Source: JAXGXJ01 sp963829545 (lineage in GTDB: Bacteria; Actinomycetota; Thermoleophilia; RBG-16-64-13). From it: a stretch of DNA of 64,000 nucleotides. The notes beneath the pieces are model-generated. The model was not told the DNA's origin and searched no databases. It saw only the letters and a program-made list of their open reading frames with translations. Of this stretch, positions 10,767 to 19,762 are shown piece after piece. Made by a program: the position numbers and the translations under genes. The stretch lies in the NCBI GenBank assembly GCA_963829545.1, contig CAWHIX010000010.1, positions 186,001 through 250,000 on the forward strand, written 5' to 3'. Every line of letters begins with the position of its first letter. Position 1 is the stretch's first letter.

Positions 10767-10795
10767 AGCCCTGGAAGTCCGGGGCTTTTTCTTTT
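10767..10795 (+). terminator. Rho-independent terminator after tRNA-Pro
   Basis: An AGCCC(TG)/(CC)GGGGCT hairpin with a 6-nt loop is followed by TTTTTCTTTT on the plus strand. It ends the tRNA-Pro transcript just before the convergent end of the anti-sigma gene. Confidence 0.8.
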
Positions 10796-10810
10796 GGGCG
10801 CCCAGGCGGG

Positions 10811-12079
10811 CTACGGCCGCGTCAAGAGGACGGTGAGGACGTGGGTCCCGGCTTCGTCCGGGGTGACCGTCTCGTCGTCGGACCCATCGGAGTGGGACGA
10901 TCGTCGTGGTGGTGAAGGAATAGCGCGCCACGGACGGTTGCGGCAACAGATGGCTGAGCAACACCGGGAGTTCATCCTTGTGCTTGCTGATCACATCGGC
11001 AGCTTCCCAGTCCTCGCCCGCTTCGGCCTGCATACTCACATCGAGGCGTATAGAGGCGGCTATGGCCAAGAGCAGGTCGACGAAGGCCGACACGTGATCG
11101 TGATTCAAATAGGCCGCATACACGGGCTCTTTCAGGCCGAACGATGCGGGCAGCGGTTCCAACTCGGTGAAAGCCTTCAACTGCTCGACGGTCTCTTCCA
11201 CCCAGCTCTTCCGACGCGCTGGTGACCCGTTCCTCAGAAGCCTCACTGTCGGACGTCACGGTCGAGCCGTCCGTCGTCGCTCGTGTCGCTCAGGACCGTC
11301 GTGGTCGCCGTTTCTCCCTCCGAGCTATCTTCCGTCTCGGCGGCCATGGGGGTGAAGGCCACATAGAGGGGGCCGGTCGAGGTGCGCAGGGCTTCGACCA
11401 TGGCCTGACGACTCGTGATGATGACGGGCGCAGAGCCGGTTGACGCCGGGTCCCTTCCGCTGCCGGCCGTCGTTGCGGCGCCGGTCTCGGTGGTAGTGGT
11501 CTCGGCCATCGCGGTGGCGGTGGTGGTGGGCGTGGAAGCGCCGTCGCTCGTGGTCTCAGCGGCGGGAGCAGCCTCAGTTCCCGCAGTCAGAGGCGCTGCC
11601 CCCTGGGTGGCTGCTGCCGTGCTGGTAACCTGCAGGTCTGACGCCAGTTGCTGCTCGGCCGGATTAAGGAGGCCGTACGCGACGATGCCCACCAGCACGG
11701 CCGCGACGGCCGCGGCTGCCGGTACCCACGCACGCAATCGCCGGTGCCACAGCGAGCTCAAGCTCGGTTTTGCGGGCTCGGGAAGGGGGATCACCTGAGA
11801 GGGAAACAAGAACTCACCCAGGATGCGGTCTTCCAGCCCTTCGGGCGTGCTTGCCAGGGGGAGGGAGCGAAGTACGGAGGCGGCCTCCCGCTGGTAGACC
11901 ACGCGGGCCGCGCACGTCGGGCAGCCGGCGAGATGCGCCTCTATCGCCTGTGTCTGGGTAGAATCGGCTGCGCCGTCCAGGTAGACGACGGCCAACTCAT
12001 CCCATTCGTCCAGGTGACCTAGGGGTGCAGTCGACGCCCCGAAATCGGGACCTTGTTGATTATCGCCCCAGTGACTCAT
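10811..12079 (-). CDS. Membrane anti-sigma factor with zinc-finger (ZAS) domain, three frame breaks
   Basis: The N-terminal zinc anti-sigma domain has H-x3-C-x2-C (His49, Cys53, Cys56), the site that holds the cognate ECF sigma factor. A transmembrane helix at about residues 118-138 is followed by a Thr/Ala/Ser-rich linker, then an extracytoplasmic domain I do not recognise. As sequenced, the frame stops after DGRLDRDVRQ. Skipping one base near 11271, 11215 and 10895 gives a continuous protein ending ...THVLTVLLTRP at TAG 10811-10813, about 420 residues. It overlaps the sigma gene by 4 nt (ATGA), the classic sigma/anti-sigma coupling. The signal sensed by the outer domain is unknown. Confidence 0.75.
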
Positions 12080-12711
12080 TCCACATCCTCGTTCGCGCCC
12101 GCTGGTGTGACGCCCTCTTCTTGTGGCTGGTTCCGGCCGCCCGGTATTTGGTAGCCCGCCTCTCGCAGAGCGGTCGCCAGTGCCTCGCGCGCTCGGAAGA
12201 TGCGCGACTTGATGGTGCCTTCTTGCACGCCCAGTATCTCGGCGGCTTCGGAATAGGGGAAGCCCAGTAGGTCGCAGAGGACGACCGCGAAGCGGAAGCC
12301 CTCGTTCAGGTTCATGAGGGCCTCGCGTAGGGGGTCAGACAGACCATCGATGGCCGGGTCGATGCCGCCCCTGCTCGAGGCGACTATGGTAGCCGTGCCG
12401 GCCGGGCCGGAGATGTCGTCGAGGACTTCGGCGTCCATGGGGTCGGGACGGCGGCGGCGCAGATGGTCATACGCGGCGTTGACCACGATGCGGTGCAGCC
12501 AGGTGCTGAACAGCGACTCACCCTTGAAGGTCGCCAGGTTGCGGAAGGCCTTGATGAAGGCCTCCTGGGTGACGTCGGCCGCATCCCAGGGGTTACCCAG
12601 CGTGCGGAGCGCCAGGTTGTAGGCGCGCCGCTCGTGGCGCCTGTAGAGTTCCGTGGCGGCGTCGGTGTCGCCGTCGAGGCGCTTGGCGCACAAGGAAGGT
12701 ATCCGGATCAC
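12076..12711 (-). CDS. ECF-type RNA polymerase sigma factor
   Basis: A 211-residue group 4 sigma factor. Region 2 includes RRAYNLALRTLGN...DVTQEAFIKAF and the FSTWLHRIVVNAAYDHLRRRR segment. Region 4 includes FPYSEAAEILGVQEGTIKSRIFRARE, the helix-turn-helix that reads the -35 element. Region 3 is absent, as expected for ECF factors. The start is GTG 12711. It is encoded directly upstream of and overlapping its membrane anti-sigma factor, so it probably drives a surface-stress regulon and its own operon. The promoter specificity cannot be read from this window. Confidence 0.88.
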   Translation of the reverse strand: MIRIPSLCAKRLDGDTDAATELYRRHERRAYNLALRTLGNPWDAADVTQEAFIKAFRNLATFKGESLFSTWLHRIVVNAAYDHLRRRRPDPMDAEVLDDISGPAGTATIVASSRGGIDPAIDGLSDPLREALMNLNEGFRFAVVLCDLLGFPYSEAAEILGVQEGTIKSRIFRAREALATALREAGYQIPGGRNQPQEEGVTPAGANEDVE

Positions 12712-12881
12712 GCACGTTCAGAGTGACACTCAAGCCCTGTGCTGACTCCTGTCTCGTTGTACACGGCCACGGACCGTACCCGTCCATTCTAACAGTGCGC
12801 GCCTGAGCCTCGGGCGCCTTCCGTCCTCCTCGGCCTGTGGTAACTTCGCGGGGGTATCGATGAGCGAAGGAGGTCGTTTCC

Positions 12882-13378
12882 ATGGCGGAGGACGAACAAC
12901 CCAGGGCCCCGGAGGAGGAGGCCTGCGATGCTCGGGCGTCTGGAGGAGCAGATCAGACGCATGAGCGTCGCCGACCATCTCGCCTACATGCTGGAGTCGC
13001 TGGCCGCTCTCGCCACCCGCAAACTCGGCCTCACCTCAGACACACAGGCCGAGCGCGACCTGGACCAAGCCCGGCTGGCCATAGACGCCTTCAGAGCCCT
13101 GCTGCCGGTGGCGGAACCGGCGCGGCCCTCGCACAGGAGGTGGCCGCGCACCGGGGCATGCTTTCGCAGCTGCAGTTGGCCTACGTGACGGCGACGGAGG
13201 TCCCGGGCGGGGCGACCGCCGCGGAGGGCCCGGCGAGGACTCCGATGGACCCGCGGCCGACGACCCCGGCGGGGCCCCGGGCGAGGGTGCGGAGGCCGAT
13301 TGCGAGCCGGCGGCAGTGGGCACCGACGACAACATGGGGGCTTCGGAAGAAGGGCGTGCCTCTGAGCTGGGCCGCTGA
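12882..13378 (+). CDS. DUF1844-family small acidic protein (three frame breaks)
   Basis: ATG 12882 has AAGGAGG 8 nt upstream. The core segment IRRMSVADHLAYMLESLAALATRKLG...DLDQARLAIDAFRALLPV then LSQLQLAYVTATE matches the DUF1844 pattern, which has no established function. Restoring the frame needs one base skipped near 12925 and one base supplied near 13105 and again near 13230. It then ends in an acidic Gly/Asp/Glu-rich tail (…ASEELGR... region) at TGA 13376-13378, about 165 residues. It is divergent from the sigma operon and upstream of the phosphorylase gene. The family call rests on the central helices only. Confidence 0.6.
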
Positions 13379-13506
13379 GAACTGGCAGCTCAGACGTACT
13401 GGGCGGGGCGAAAGGTGGCCGTGGTACGCTTGCGGCCCGCCCCGCGGGCGGATTTTTGGCGCTCATGCGACAGTCGGGCATGGAAGACGAACAGGAAGGG
13501 CACGAG

Positions 13507-14307
13507 ATGCAGGCTAAGGCAGAAGTGGGGGTCTTCGGCGGTTCGGGCTTCTACTCGTTTCTCGAGGACGTGGAAGAGGTCGCAGTGGACACGCCCTACG
13601 GGCAGCCCAGCGACAGTTACTTCATCGGTGACATCGGGGGCACGAAGGTGGCCTTCCTGCCTCGTCACGGTCGCCGGCACCAACTCCCCCCTCACATGAT
13701 CAATTACCGCGCCAACGTCTGGGGCATGAAGCAATTGGGCGTGACGCGCGTCATCGGACCCTGCGCCTCGGGCAGTCTGAACCGGGAGATGGGCATCGGG
13801 CACTTCGTGGTCTGCGATCAGTTCGTGGATCGCACGTGGGGCAGGGGGGACACCTTCTACGACGGCCCTACGACCACCCACGTGTCGGCCGCCGACCCCT
13901 ACTGTCCCGATCTGCGTCAGGCGCTCATCGCCGCCGGACGCGAGCTGGGCATCACAGTGCACGAGCGGGGAACAGTGGTGGTCATCCAGGGCCCGCGTTT
14001 CTCCACGAGAGCGGAGAGCAAGTGGTTCAGCGCCATGGGATGGGACGTAATCAACATGACCGGCTACCCCGAGGGCTATCTCGCTCGCGAACTCGAGCTG
14101 TGCTACGCCAACATCTCCCTGGTGACCGATTTCGATGCCGGCCTGGCGGACGACCCCACCGTTCCTCCGGTGAGCCATCACGAGGTGGTCAGTGCTTTCA
14201 ACGCGAGCAACGAACGCCTGCGGGAACTGTTGTTCGCGGTCATCCCTCGGCTGGCGAAGGACCCCGGCTGTGACTGCGACAGCGCGCTGGCCGGAGCCCG
14301 CGGCTGA
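13507..14307 (+). CDS. mtnP: S-methyl-5'-thioadenosine phosphorylase
   Basis: A PNP/MTAP family 2 nucleoside phosphorylase of about 266 residues. It splits methylthioadenosine with phosphate into adenine and methylthioribose-1-phosphate in methionine salvage. Visible motifs are GVFGGSGFYSF at the N-terminus, the phosphate-binding PRHGRRHQLPPH, and NYRANVWGMKQLGV. The nucleoside site is in QGPRFSTRAESKWF...VINMTGYPEGYLARE, and TDFD sits where MTAP has its purine-contacting aspartates. ATG 13507 is preferred because AGGAAGGG lies 6 nt upstream. In-frame starts at 13480 and 13456 would add residues that do not look conserved. The frame is intact. Methylthioinosine or guanosine phosphorylase activity is possible. 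Confidence 0.82.
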   Translation: MQAKAEVGVFGGSGFYSFLEDVEEVAVDTPYGQPSDSYFIGDIGGTKVAFLPRHGRRHQLPPHMINYRANVWGMKQLGVTRVIGPCASGSLNREMGIGHFVVCDQFVDRTWGRGDTFYDGPTTTHVSAADPYCPDLRQALIAAGRELGITVHERGTVVVIQGPRFSTRAESKWFSAMGWDVINMTGYPEGYLARELELCYANISLVTDFDAGLADDPTVPPVSHHEVVSAFNASNERLRELLFAVIPRLAKDPGCDCDSALAGARG

Positions 14308-14359
14308 CGCGAGCGCCGCGGGTGGCGCAGCCCGGGTCCGCGAGCGCCGGGGCCCGCGG

Positions 14360-14692
14360 TCAGCCTTCGGGGAACTCGACTACCAGGGCGTCACCGTCGC
14401 GGCGCACGACCGTATCGTGTATGTGCGAGAGAACGGATGACCTGCGGGTGTCGTCGGCTTCGCCGGCCAGTTTGACGTCCATCTCGATGACACGGCCGTA
14501 CAGTTGCTCGACAAGACCTATGGATTCCTCGGGCGTGAGCTGCAGCGGCTTGAGCAGGGCCGCCACCTTGGCAAGGATGACCTTGAGAGCGGTCAGCGAG
14601 TCGCCTTCCTGCAGTTCCTGGTCACCTCTGGGCTTCTGATCCAGGTCGGGCTGGCTGTCGCGCCGGTCGTCCCGCCGCTCTTTCCTGGTCAC
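14360..14692 (-). CDS. Uncharacterised 110-residue protein coupled to the epimerase gene
   Basis: GTG 14692 overlaps the TGA of the upstream galE-like gene (GTGA), indicating translational coupling. The N-terminal third is basic and charged. The middle is a helical segment (ALKVILAKVAALLKPLQLTPEE, then LVEQLYGRVIEMDVKL), and it ends in a short beta-like stretch (TVVRRDGDALVVEFPEG). There is no signal peptide, membrane helix or recognisable catalytic motif. I do not recognise the family. Its position suggests it is co-expressed with the sugar-nucleotide epimerase. Confidence 0.6.
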   Translation of the reverse strand: MTRKERRDDRRDSQPDLDQKPRGDQELQEGDSLTALKVILAKVAALLKPLQLTPEESIGLVEQLYGRVIEMDVKLAGEADDTRRSSVLSHIHDTVVRRDGDALVVEFPEG

Positions 14693-15624
14693 GGCGCCGT
14701 CTTCTTGGTCGCCTCGCGGTAGTGCGCCACGGCGGCCGCTACGCCTTCGGTCAGTCCCACCTTCCATCTCCACCCCAGTTCTCGCTCGGCCCTGGACGCG
14801 TCCAGGGCGATGTGCTCCACTTCTCCCGGTCGTATGGGAGCGAACACCGGGGCGATATCTGCACCCACAGCTGCTCGGACCGCTTCGAAGACCTCGAGGT
14901 CGCTTACCTCGATCCCTCGCCCCAGATTGTAGACGCCGTTGACCGGGCTGTTAAGGGCGATGATGTTCGCCTCGACGATATCACTCACATAGCAGTAGTC
15001 CCGCGTCTTGCTCCCATCGCCGAAGATCACCGGTTGCTGCCCGGTGAGCATCTGCAAGGAGAAGATGGCCACTACTCCGGCTTCTCCCCGGGGATCCTGC
15101 CGGGGTCCGTACACGTTGGGATAGCGGAGAACCGTGTATTCCAGGCCGTGATTCACGTGGTAGGCGAACAGATAGTGCTCGACGGTGTGCTTGCTGATGC
15201 CGTAAGGGGAGATGGGATCGACCGGATGCGTCTCGTCGACGGGCCGATAGCGGGGTTCGCCGAACAGCGCCCCCCCGGTGCCCGAGTAGATGAACTTGCG
15301 CACGCCATGGGCACGGCAGTGCTCCAGGAGGTTGATGGAGCCCAGGATGTTGATGGAAGCGTCATAGGCCGGGTCGCGCACCGACCGGGTCACGTCGATG
15401 TGCGCGGCAAGGTGGAATACCACCTCCGGCTGCACCTCAGCGAACACCTGTTCCAGGCCCTCGTCGCGCATGTCGATGGCGTGGAGGGTGGCCCCTGGGG
15501 TCAGGTTCTCCCGCTTGCCCGTGACCAGGCTGTCCACCACGTCGACCGAGTGGCCCTCCGCCAGGAGTCGATCGGCGAGATGTGAACCGATGAACCCCGC
15601 ACCGCCGGTGATGAGCACCCTCAT
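14689..15624 (-). CDS. galE: GalE-like NAD-dependent sugar-nucleotide epimerase
   Basis: A 311-residue extended short-chain dehydrogenase. The Rossmann motif TGGAGFIGSHLADRL is at the N-terminus, HLAAHIDV is at the nucleotide-binding loop, and the catalytic YGISK (Tyr-x3-Lys) lies around residue 140. The sequence PNVYGPRQDP is typical of UDP-glucose/GalNAc 4-epimerases. It interconverts UDP-sugars for cell-surface polysaccharides; the exact sugar is not determined by these motifs. GAGGAGG lies about 8 nt before the ATG. It is the first gene of a two-gene operon and divergent from the tRNA cluster. The frame is intact. Confidence 0.82.
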   Translation of the reverse strand: MRVLITGGAGFIGSHLADRLLAEGHSVDVVDSLVTGKRENLTPGATLHAIDMRDEGLEQVFAEVQPEVVFHLAAHIDVTRSVRDPAYDASINILGSINLLEHCRAHGVRKFIYSGTGGALFGEPRYRPVDETHPVDPISPYGISKHTVEHYLFAYHVNHGLEYTVLRYPNVYGPRQDPRGEAGVVAIFSLQMLTGQQPVIFGDGSKTRDYCYVSDIVEANIIALNSPVNGVYNLGRGIEVSDLEVFEAVRAAVGADIAPVFAPIRPGEVEHIALDASRAERELGWRWKVGLTEGVAAAVAHYREATKKTAP

Positions 15625-15734
15625 GGAATGTGGCCTCCTCGATGGTCGCCGTCTGCGTCGTATCCAGTGTAATGCAACGGTCGCCGGCGGCCCAACACAG
15701 GGCTCGTGCGCGGTGCAGAAGCGGGCTTATACGC

Positions 15735-15740
15735 TATACT
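15735..15740 (+). promoter_or_regulatory. Candidate -10 element (TATACT) of the tRNA cluster
   Basis: TATACT lies 31 nt before the first tRNA of the five-tRNA array, a sensible distance for a short processed leader. No convincing TTGACA-type -35 is present at 17 nt spacing. Confidence 0.4.
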
Positions 15741-15771
15741 CTCGCGGCCGAAGCCAGAGCAGTGCGGCTGT

Positions 15772-15845
15772 CGGGACGTGGCGCAGCCTGGTAGCGCACC
15801 TGCTTTGGGAGCAGGGGGTCGGAGGTTCAAATCCTCTCGTCCCGA
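15772..15845 (+). tRNA. tRNA-Pro (anticodon TGG)
   Basis: A 74-nt cloverleaf. The acceptor is CGGGACG/CGTCCCG, the anticodon stem is CCTGC/GCAGG around TTTGGGA (anticodon TGG), the T-loop has GGTTCAAAT and the discriminator is A. It is the first member of the array and a different isoacceptor from the tRNA-Pro at 10680. Confidence 0.96.
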
Positions 15846-15878
15846 CCATGTTCCGCTGGAGTCGGCAGACTCAGGCGG

Positions 15879-15951
15879 GCGGGTGTAGCTCAGTTGGCAG
15901 AGCGTCAGCCTTCCAAGCTGAATGTCGCGGGTTCGAACCCCGTCGCCCGCT
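15879..15951 (+). tRNA. tRNA-Gly (anticodon TCC)
   Basis: A 73-nt cloverleaf. The acceptor is GCGGGTG/CGCCCGC (one G·U), the anticodon stem is CAGC/GCTG with loop CTTCCAA (anticodon TCC), the T-arm is CGGGTTCGAACCCCG and the discriminator is T. Confidence 0.96.
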
Positions 15952-15989
15952 CTTTTGCCGGCCGGAGGCCACGACGGCCGGGGAGACGT

Positions 15990-16063
<74 letters not shown>

Positions 16064-16102
16064 CTAATGGTCCGGTAGGCCGGACCGGGTGGATGTGAGT
16101 AT

Positions 16103-16176
16103 GGTGAACGTAGCTCAGTTGGTAGAGCACTGGGTTGTGGCCCCAGCGGTCGCGGGTTCAAGTCCCGTCGTTCACC
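16103..16176 (+). tRNA. tRNA-His (anticodon GTG)
   Basis: A cloverleaf with acceptor GTGAACG/CGTTCAC, anticodon stem CTGGG/CCCAG and loop TTGTGGC (anticodon GTG). An encoded G at -1 (16103) faces discriminator C (16176), the identity pair of bacterial tRNA-His. CCC follows instead of CCA. Confidence 0.95.
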
Positions 16177-16236
16177 CCTGTGGGATGCTGCTGATAGAAG
16201 GCGCTGGGCGCCGGGTTCAGCAGCCTAGTGGCTTCG

Positions 16237-16316
16237 GCGGGTGTGGCGGAATGGCAGACGCGCATGATTTAGGATCATGTGTCTTTGACGTGGAGGTTCG
16301 AGTCCTCTCACCCGCA
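16237..16316 (+). tRNA. tRNA-Leu (anticodon TAG)
   Basis: An 80-nt type II tRNA. The acceptor is GCGGGTG/CACCCGC, the anticodon stem is CATGA/TCATG with loop TTTAGGA (anticodon TAG), the variable arm is short, the T-arm contains GGTTCGAGT and the discriminator is A. It is the last tRNA of the array, 38 nt before tig. Confidence 0.94.
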
Positions 16317-16354
16317 CTCCTTATGCCAGATATCAAGTCAGAGAAAGGACAGAT

Positions 16355-17839
16355 GTGAAGACGACCGTCAGCGAGCGCGAAGGAAACACGGTCAAGCTTG
16401 AGGTCGAGGTTTCCAGCGAGGAGCTGCAGGAAGCGTTCGACAAGCGGTTGAAGCAGCTGACCCGCGAAGTGCGAGTACCGGGATTTCGTCCCGGCAAGGC
16501 CCCGGCGTCCATGCTGCGCCAGCGTCTCGGTGACGAAGCCATCATCACCGACACAGTGGAAGAGGCCATGAACGGCTGGTTCGTGGCCGCCGCCGCGGAA
16601 GCGGGCATCGATCCGGTGGACCGCCCTGATATCGACGTGGGTGAGGAGCTGCCCGAACTGGGCAAGCCGCTTTCCTTCAAGGCCACGGTCACGGTCATGC
16701 CCGAGGTGGTTCTGGGCGAGTACAAGGGCCTTGAGGTACCGAAGGAAAGCGCCGAGGTGCTCGATGAAGAGGTCGACGCCCAGTTCGAGCGGCTGCGCAA
16801 CGAGTTCGCCGAACTGCGCCCCGTAGAGGGAAGGCACGTACAGCGCGGCGACTTCGTCACGGTCGATTTCAGTGCCCTGCTCGACGGAGAGCCGGTGGAA
16901 TCTCTTGCCACGAGCGATTTCGTCTTCGAGGTCGGCACGGGGCGTCTGTTCCCCGAGATCGAAGTGCAGACTCTGGGCATGGAGGTGGAGGAGGAGCGTA
17001 CCTTCAAGCTCACACTGCCTGCCGAGTTCGCGGGGGAAGAGGTGGGCGGCAAAGAGGTCGATTTCACTGTCAAGGTGAAGGAGATCAAGGAGAAGGTTCT
17101 CCCACCCGTGACCGACACGTGGGCCACCGAGGTGAGCGAGTTCGGCACCCTTCTGGAACTGAGGCAGGAGATCCGGGGCAAGATCCAGGGCGCCAAGACC
17201 TACTCGACTGAGCAACGCTTTCGCTCTCTGGCCGTACAGGCCGCGGCCGACAATGCCACTCTCGACCTTCCCGACGTGATCGTGACCGAGCAGGCACAGG
17301 AGATGGCGGGCGACTTCGCACAGTCACTAACGGCGCAGGGGGCAGACATCCGCGCCTACCTGCAGGCCACCGGTATCACGCCGCAGCAGATGGTGGAGGA
17401 CATGAAGCCTCAGGCGGCCAGGAACGTGAAGACCGGACTGGTGCTGGATGCGGTCGCCAAAGCCGAAGGCATCGAGGTCGCCGACGAGGACATCACCGCG
17501 GCCATCCAGGAGATGGCGGCGGCGGCGCGCACCGACCCGGAGGCGTTGGAGAAGAACCTGCGCGAGTCCGAGCGCCTGGATCCGATCAAGTGGCAGGTCC
17601 TGCGTGAGAAGGCAGCCGACTTCATCGCCGCCCAGGCGGTGCCGGTAGCGCCGCCCGCGCAGCCGGAACCCGAAGCGGAGGTCGCCAGGAAGCGGAGGCG
17701 GAGCCGCCGGAGGAGGCCGCCGAGGAGACGCCTGCGCCCGAGCGCGGAGACGCCTGGGCCGGCCGCGGATGACCAGCCCGTCCCGAGCGAAGAGGCCGGG
17801 GCCGGGGAAGAGAAAGCCGCAGAAGGCGCAGACGACTAA
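16355..17839 (+). CDS. tig: Trigger factor, ribosome-associated chaperone and prolyl isomerase
   Basis: A 494-residue trigger factor. The ribosome-binding signature lies around VRVPGFRPGKAPASML (about residues 40-55). The FKBP-type PPIase domain runs from GDFVTVDFSALLDGEPV to VKVKEIKEK, followed by the helical C-domain that cradles nascent chains. GTG 16355 follows AAAGGA. From about residue 445 an unexpectedly basic stretch (RKRRRSRRRRPPRRRLR) interrupts an otherwise acidic tail. The next frame over the same bases reads acidic (EAEAEPPEEAAEE...). A missing base near 17688 and a surplus base near 17755 would explain this. It heads the protein quality-control block with clpP, clpX and lon. Confidence 0.92.
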   Translation: MKTTVSEREGNTVKLEVEVSSEELQEAFDKRLKQLTREVRVPGFRPGKAPASMLRQRLGDEAIITDTVEEAMNGWFVAAAAEAGIDPVDRPDIDVGEELPELGKPLSFKATVTVMPEVVLGEYKGLEVPKESAEVLDEEVDAQFERLRNEFAELRPVEGRHVQRGDFVTVDFSALLDGEPVESLATSDFVFEVGTGRLFPEIEVQTLGMEVEEERTFKLTLPAEFAGEEVGGKEVDFTVKVKEIKEKVLPPVTDTWATEVSEFGTLLELRQEIRGKIQGAKTYSTEQRFRSLAVQAAADNATLDLPDVIVTEQAQEMAGDFAQSLTAQGADIRAYLQATGITPQQMVEDMKPQAARNVKTGLVLDAVAKAEGIEVADEDITAAIQEMAAAARTDPEALEKNLRESERLDPIKWQVLREKAADFIAAQAVPVAPPAQPEPEAEVARKRRRSRRRRPPRRRLRPSAETPGPAADDQPVPSEEAGAGEEKAAEGADD

Positions 17840-17870
17840 GTCGGTCGAGTAGCGCGAAAAGGAGGATTTC

Positions 17871-18456
17871 GTGAGTCCACTCATCCCGATGGTGGTAGAG
17901 CAGACGAGCCGCGGTGAGCGTGCTTTCGACATCTACTCCCGTCTTCTTAGCGAACGCATCATCTTTCTGGGCACGCCCATCAACGATCAGGTGGCGAACT
18001 TGGTCGTGGCTCAGCTCCTGCACCTGGAGTCGGAAGATCCCGACAAGGACATCTCGTTGTACGTCAACAGTCCGGGCGGCAACGTCTACGCCGGCCTGGC
18101 CGTGTACGACACCATGCAGTTCATCAAGCCCGACGTCTCCACCATCTGCGTGGGTATCGCCATGTCCATGGGCGCCCTTCTGCTGGCGGGCGGGGCGAAA
18201 GGTAAACGCTACGTTCTCCCGAATTCGAAGATACTGATCCACCAAGTATCGGGAGGTTTCGAGGGTCCTGCCACCGACATCGAGATCCATGCCCGCGAAG
18301 CGCTCAGCCTGCGCAGACGACTTGGACGAGATTCTGGCCGACCATACGGGCCAGGAACTGGAGAAGGTGGAGCGAGACACCGATCGGGACTACTTCATGA
18401 CCGCCGAGGAGGCTCTCGCATACGGGATCGTCGACAAGATCATCGAGCACAGGTAA
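17871..18456 (+). CDS. clpP: ATP-dependent Clp protease proteolytic subunit (frame break near 18315)
   Basis: A self-compartmentalising serine protease subunit. Catalytic Ser99 lies in GIAMSMGA and His124 in ILIHQVSGG, with the acid in ERDTDRDYFM. GTG 17871 has AAAGGAGG just upstream. As sequenced, the frame leaves after EALSLRR. Skipping one base near 18315 restores DLDEILADHTGQELEKVE and the normal end KIIEHR at TAA 18454-18456, giving about 195 residues. It forms a tetradecameric barrel fed by ClpX, encoded 14 nt downstream. The frame break would remove the catalytic Asp if real, so an error is the likelier explanation. Confidence 0.93.
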
Positions 18457-18470
18457 GAGGGGGTCGACTG

Positions 18471-19743
18471 GTGACGAAGCCGCCGGGAGGTTCCGAACAG
18501 CTGCTCTGCAGCTTTTGTGGGAAGAGCCAGCGTCAGGTCAAGAAGCTCATCGCCGGGCCGGGGGTCTACATCTGCGATGAGTGTATCGATCTCTGCAACG
18601 AGATCATCGACGAGGAACTGGCGGTCCCGGCGACCCTGGAGCTCGAGAACCTTCCCAAGCCAAAAGAGATCTACAGCATCCTCGCCGACTACGTCATCGG
18701 CCAGGAAGAGGCCAAACGTGCTCTCTCGGTAGCGGTCTACAATCACTACAAGCGGATCCACATGGGCACCTGCGACGAGGGCGACGTAGAACTGCAGAAG
18801 TCCAATATCCTGCTGCTCGGCCCCACGGGCTGCGGTAAGACCCTTCTCGCCCAGACCCTGGCCCGCATCCTCAACGTGCCCTTCGCCATCGCCGACGCCA
18901 CGGCTCTCACGGAAGCCGGATACGTGGGGGAGGACGTCGAGAACATCCTGCTCAAGCTTATCCAGGCCGCCGACTTCGATATCAAGAAGGCCGAGACCGG
19001 GATCATCTACATCGATGAGGTCGACAAGATCGCCCGCAAGGCGGACAACCCCTCCATCACCCGGGATGTCTCCGGAGAAGGGGTGCAGCAGGCTCTGCTC
19101 AAGATCCTGGAAGGCACCACGGCCAGTGTGCCGCCCCAGGGCGGGCGCAAGCACCCGCACCAGGAGTTCCTGACCATCGACACGACCAACATCCTTTTCA
19201 TCTGCGGGGGCGCCTTCGCCGGCCTGGAGAAGATCGTCGAGCGGCGCATCGGCAAGAAGGGCGTGGGCTTCGGGGCCGAGATCGAGAGCAAGAACGAGCG
19301 TGACGTAGGAGAACTGTTCGCGCAAGGTGCTTCCCGAGGACCTGCTGGAGTTCGGATTGATCCCGGAGTTCATCGGCCGCCTGCCCGTCATCTGCAACGT
19401 CCATCAACTGGGCAAAGACGACCTGGTGAAGATCCTCACCCAGCCCAAGAACGCGCTCTCCAAGCAGTACCACAAGTTCTTCGCCTACGACGGTGTAGAT
19501 CTCGTCTTCGCCAAGGAGGCCCTTGAGGCCATCGCCGAGCACGCCCTCAAGCTGGAGACCGGTGCCCGGGGGCTGCGCTCCATCATCGAGGCGGCGCTCA
19601 TGAACGTGATGTTCGAGCTGCCCAGCCGACGTGACGTGACCAAATGCGTGGTCACGCGCGAGGTCATCGAGAAGCGGATCGACCCCACCCTGGTGACGAG
19701 CACCGCGCGTGAAGAGCTGGACCTAGACCAAGAAACCGCATAA
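18471..19743 (+). CDS. clpX: ATP-dependent Clp protease ATP-binding subunit ClpX (frame break near 19326)
   Basis: An AAA+ unfoldase. The N-terminal zinc-binding domain has CSFCGK...CDECIDLC (four Cys). Walker A is GPTGCGKT and Walker B is IIYIDEVDK. The ClpP-docking IGF-type loop region lies near the frame break, and sensor 2 lies in TGARGLRSIIE. GTG 18471 lies 14 nt after clpP. Skipping one G in GCGCAAGGTGCTT near 19326 joins ERDVGELFAQ to VLPEDLLEFGLIPEFIGRLP. The gene ends at TAA 19741-19743, giving about 424 residues. It recognises and unfolds tagged substrates for ClpP. Confidence 0.94.
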
Positions 19744-19762
19744 GCGGGAACTGAGACAAATA

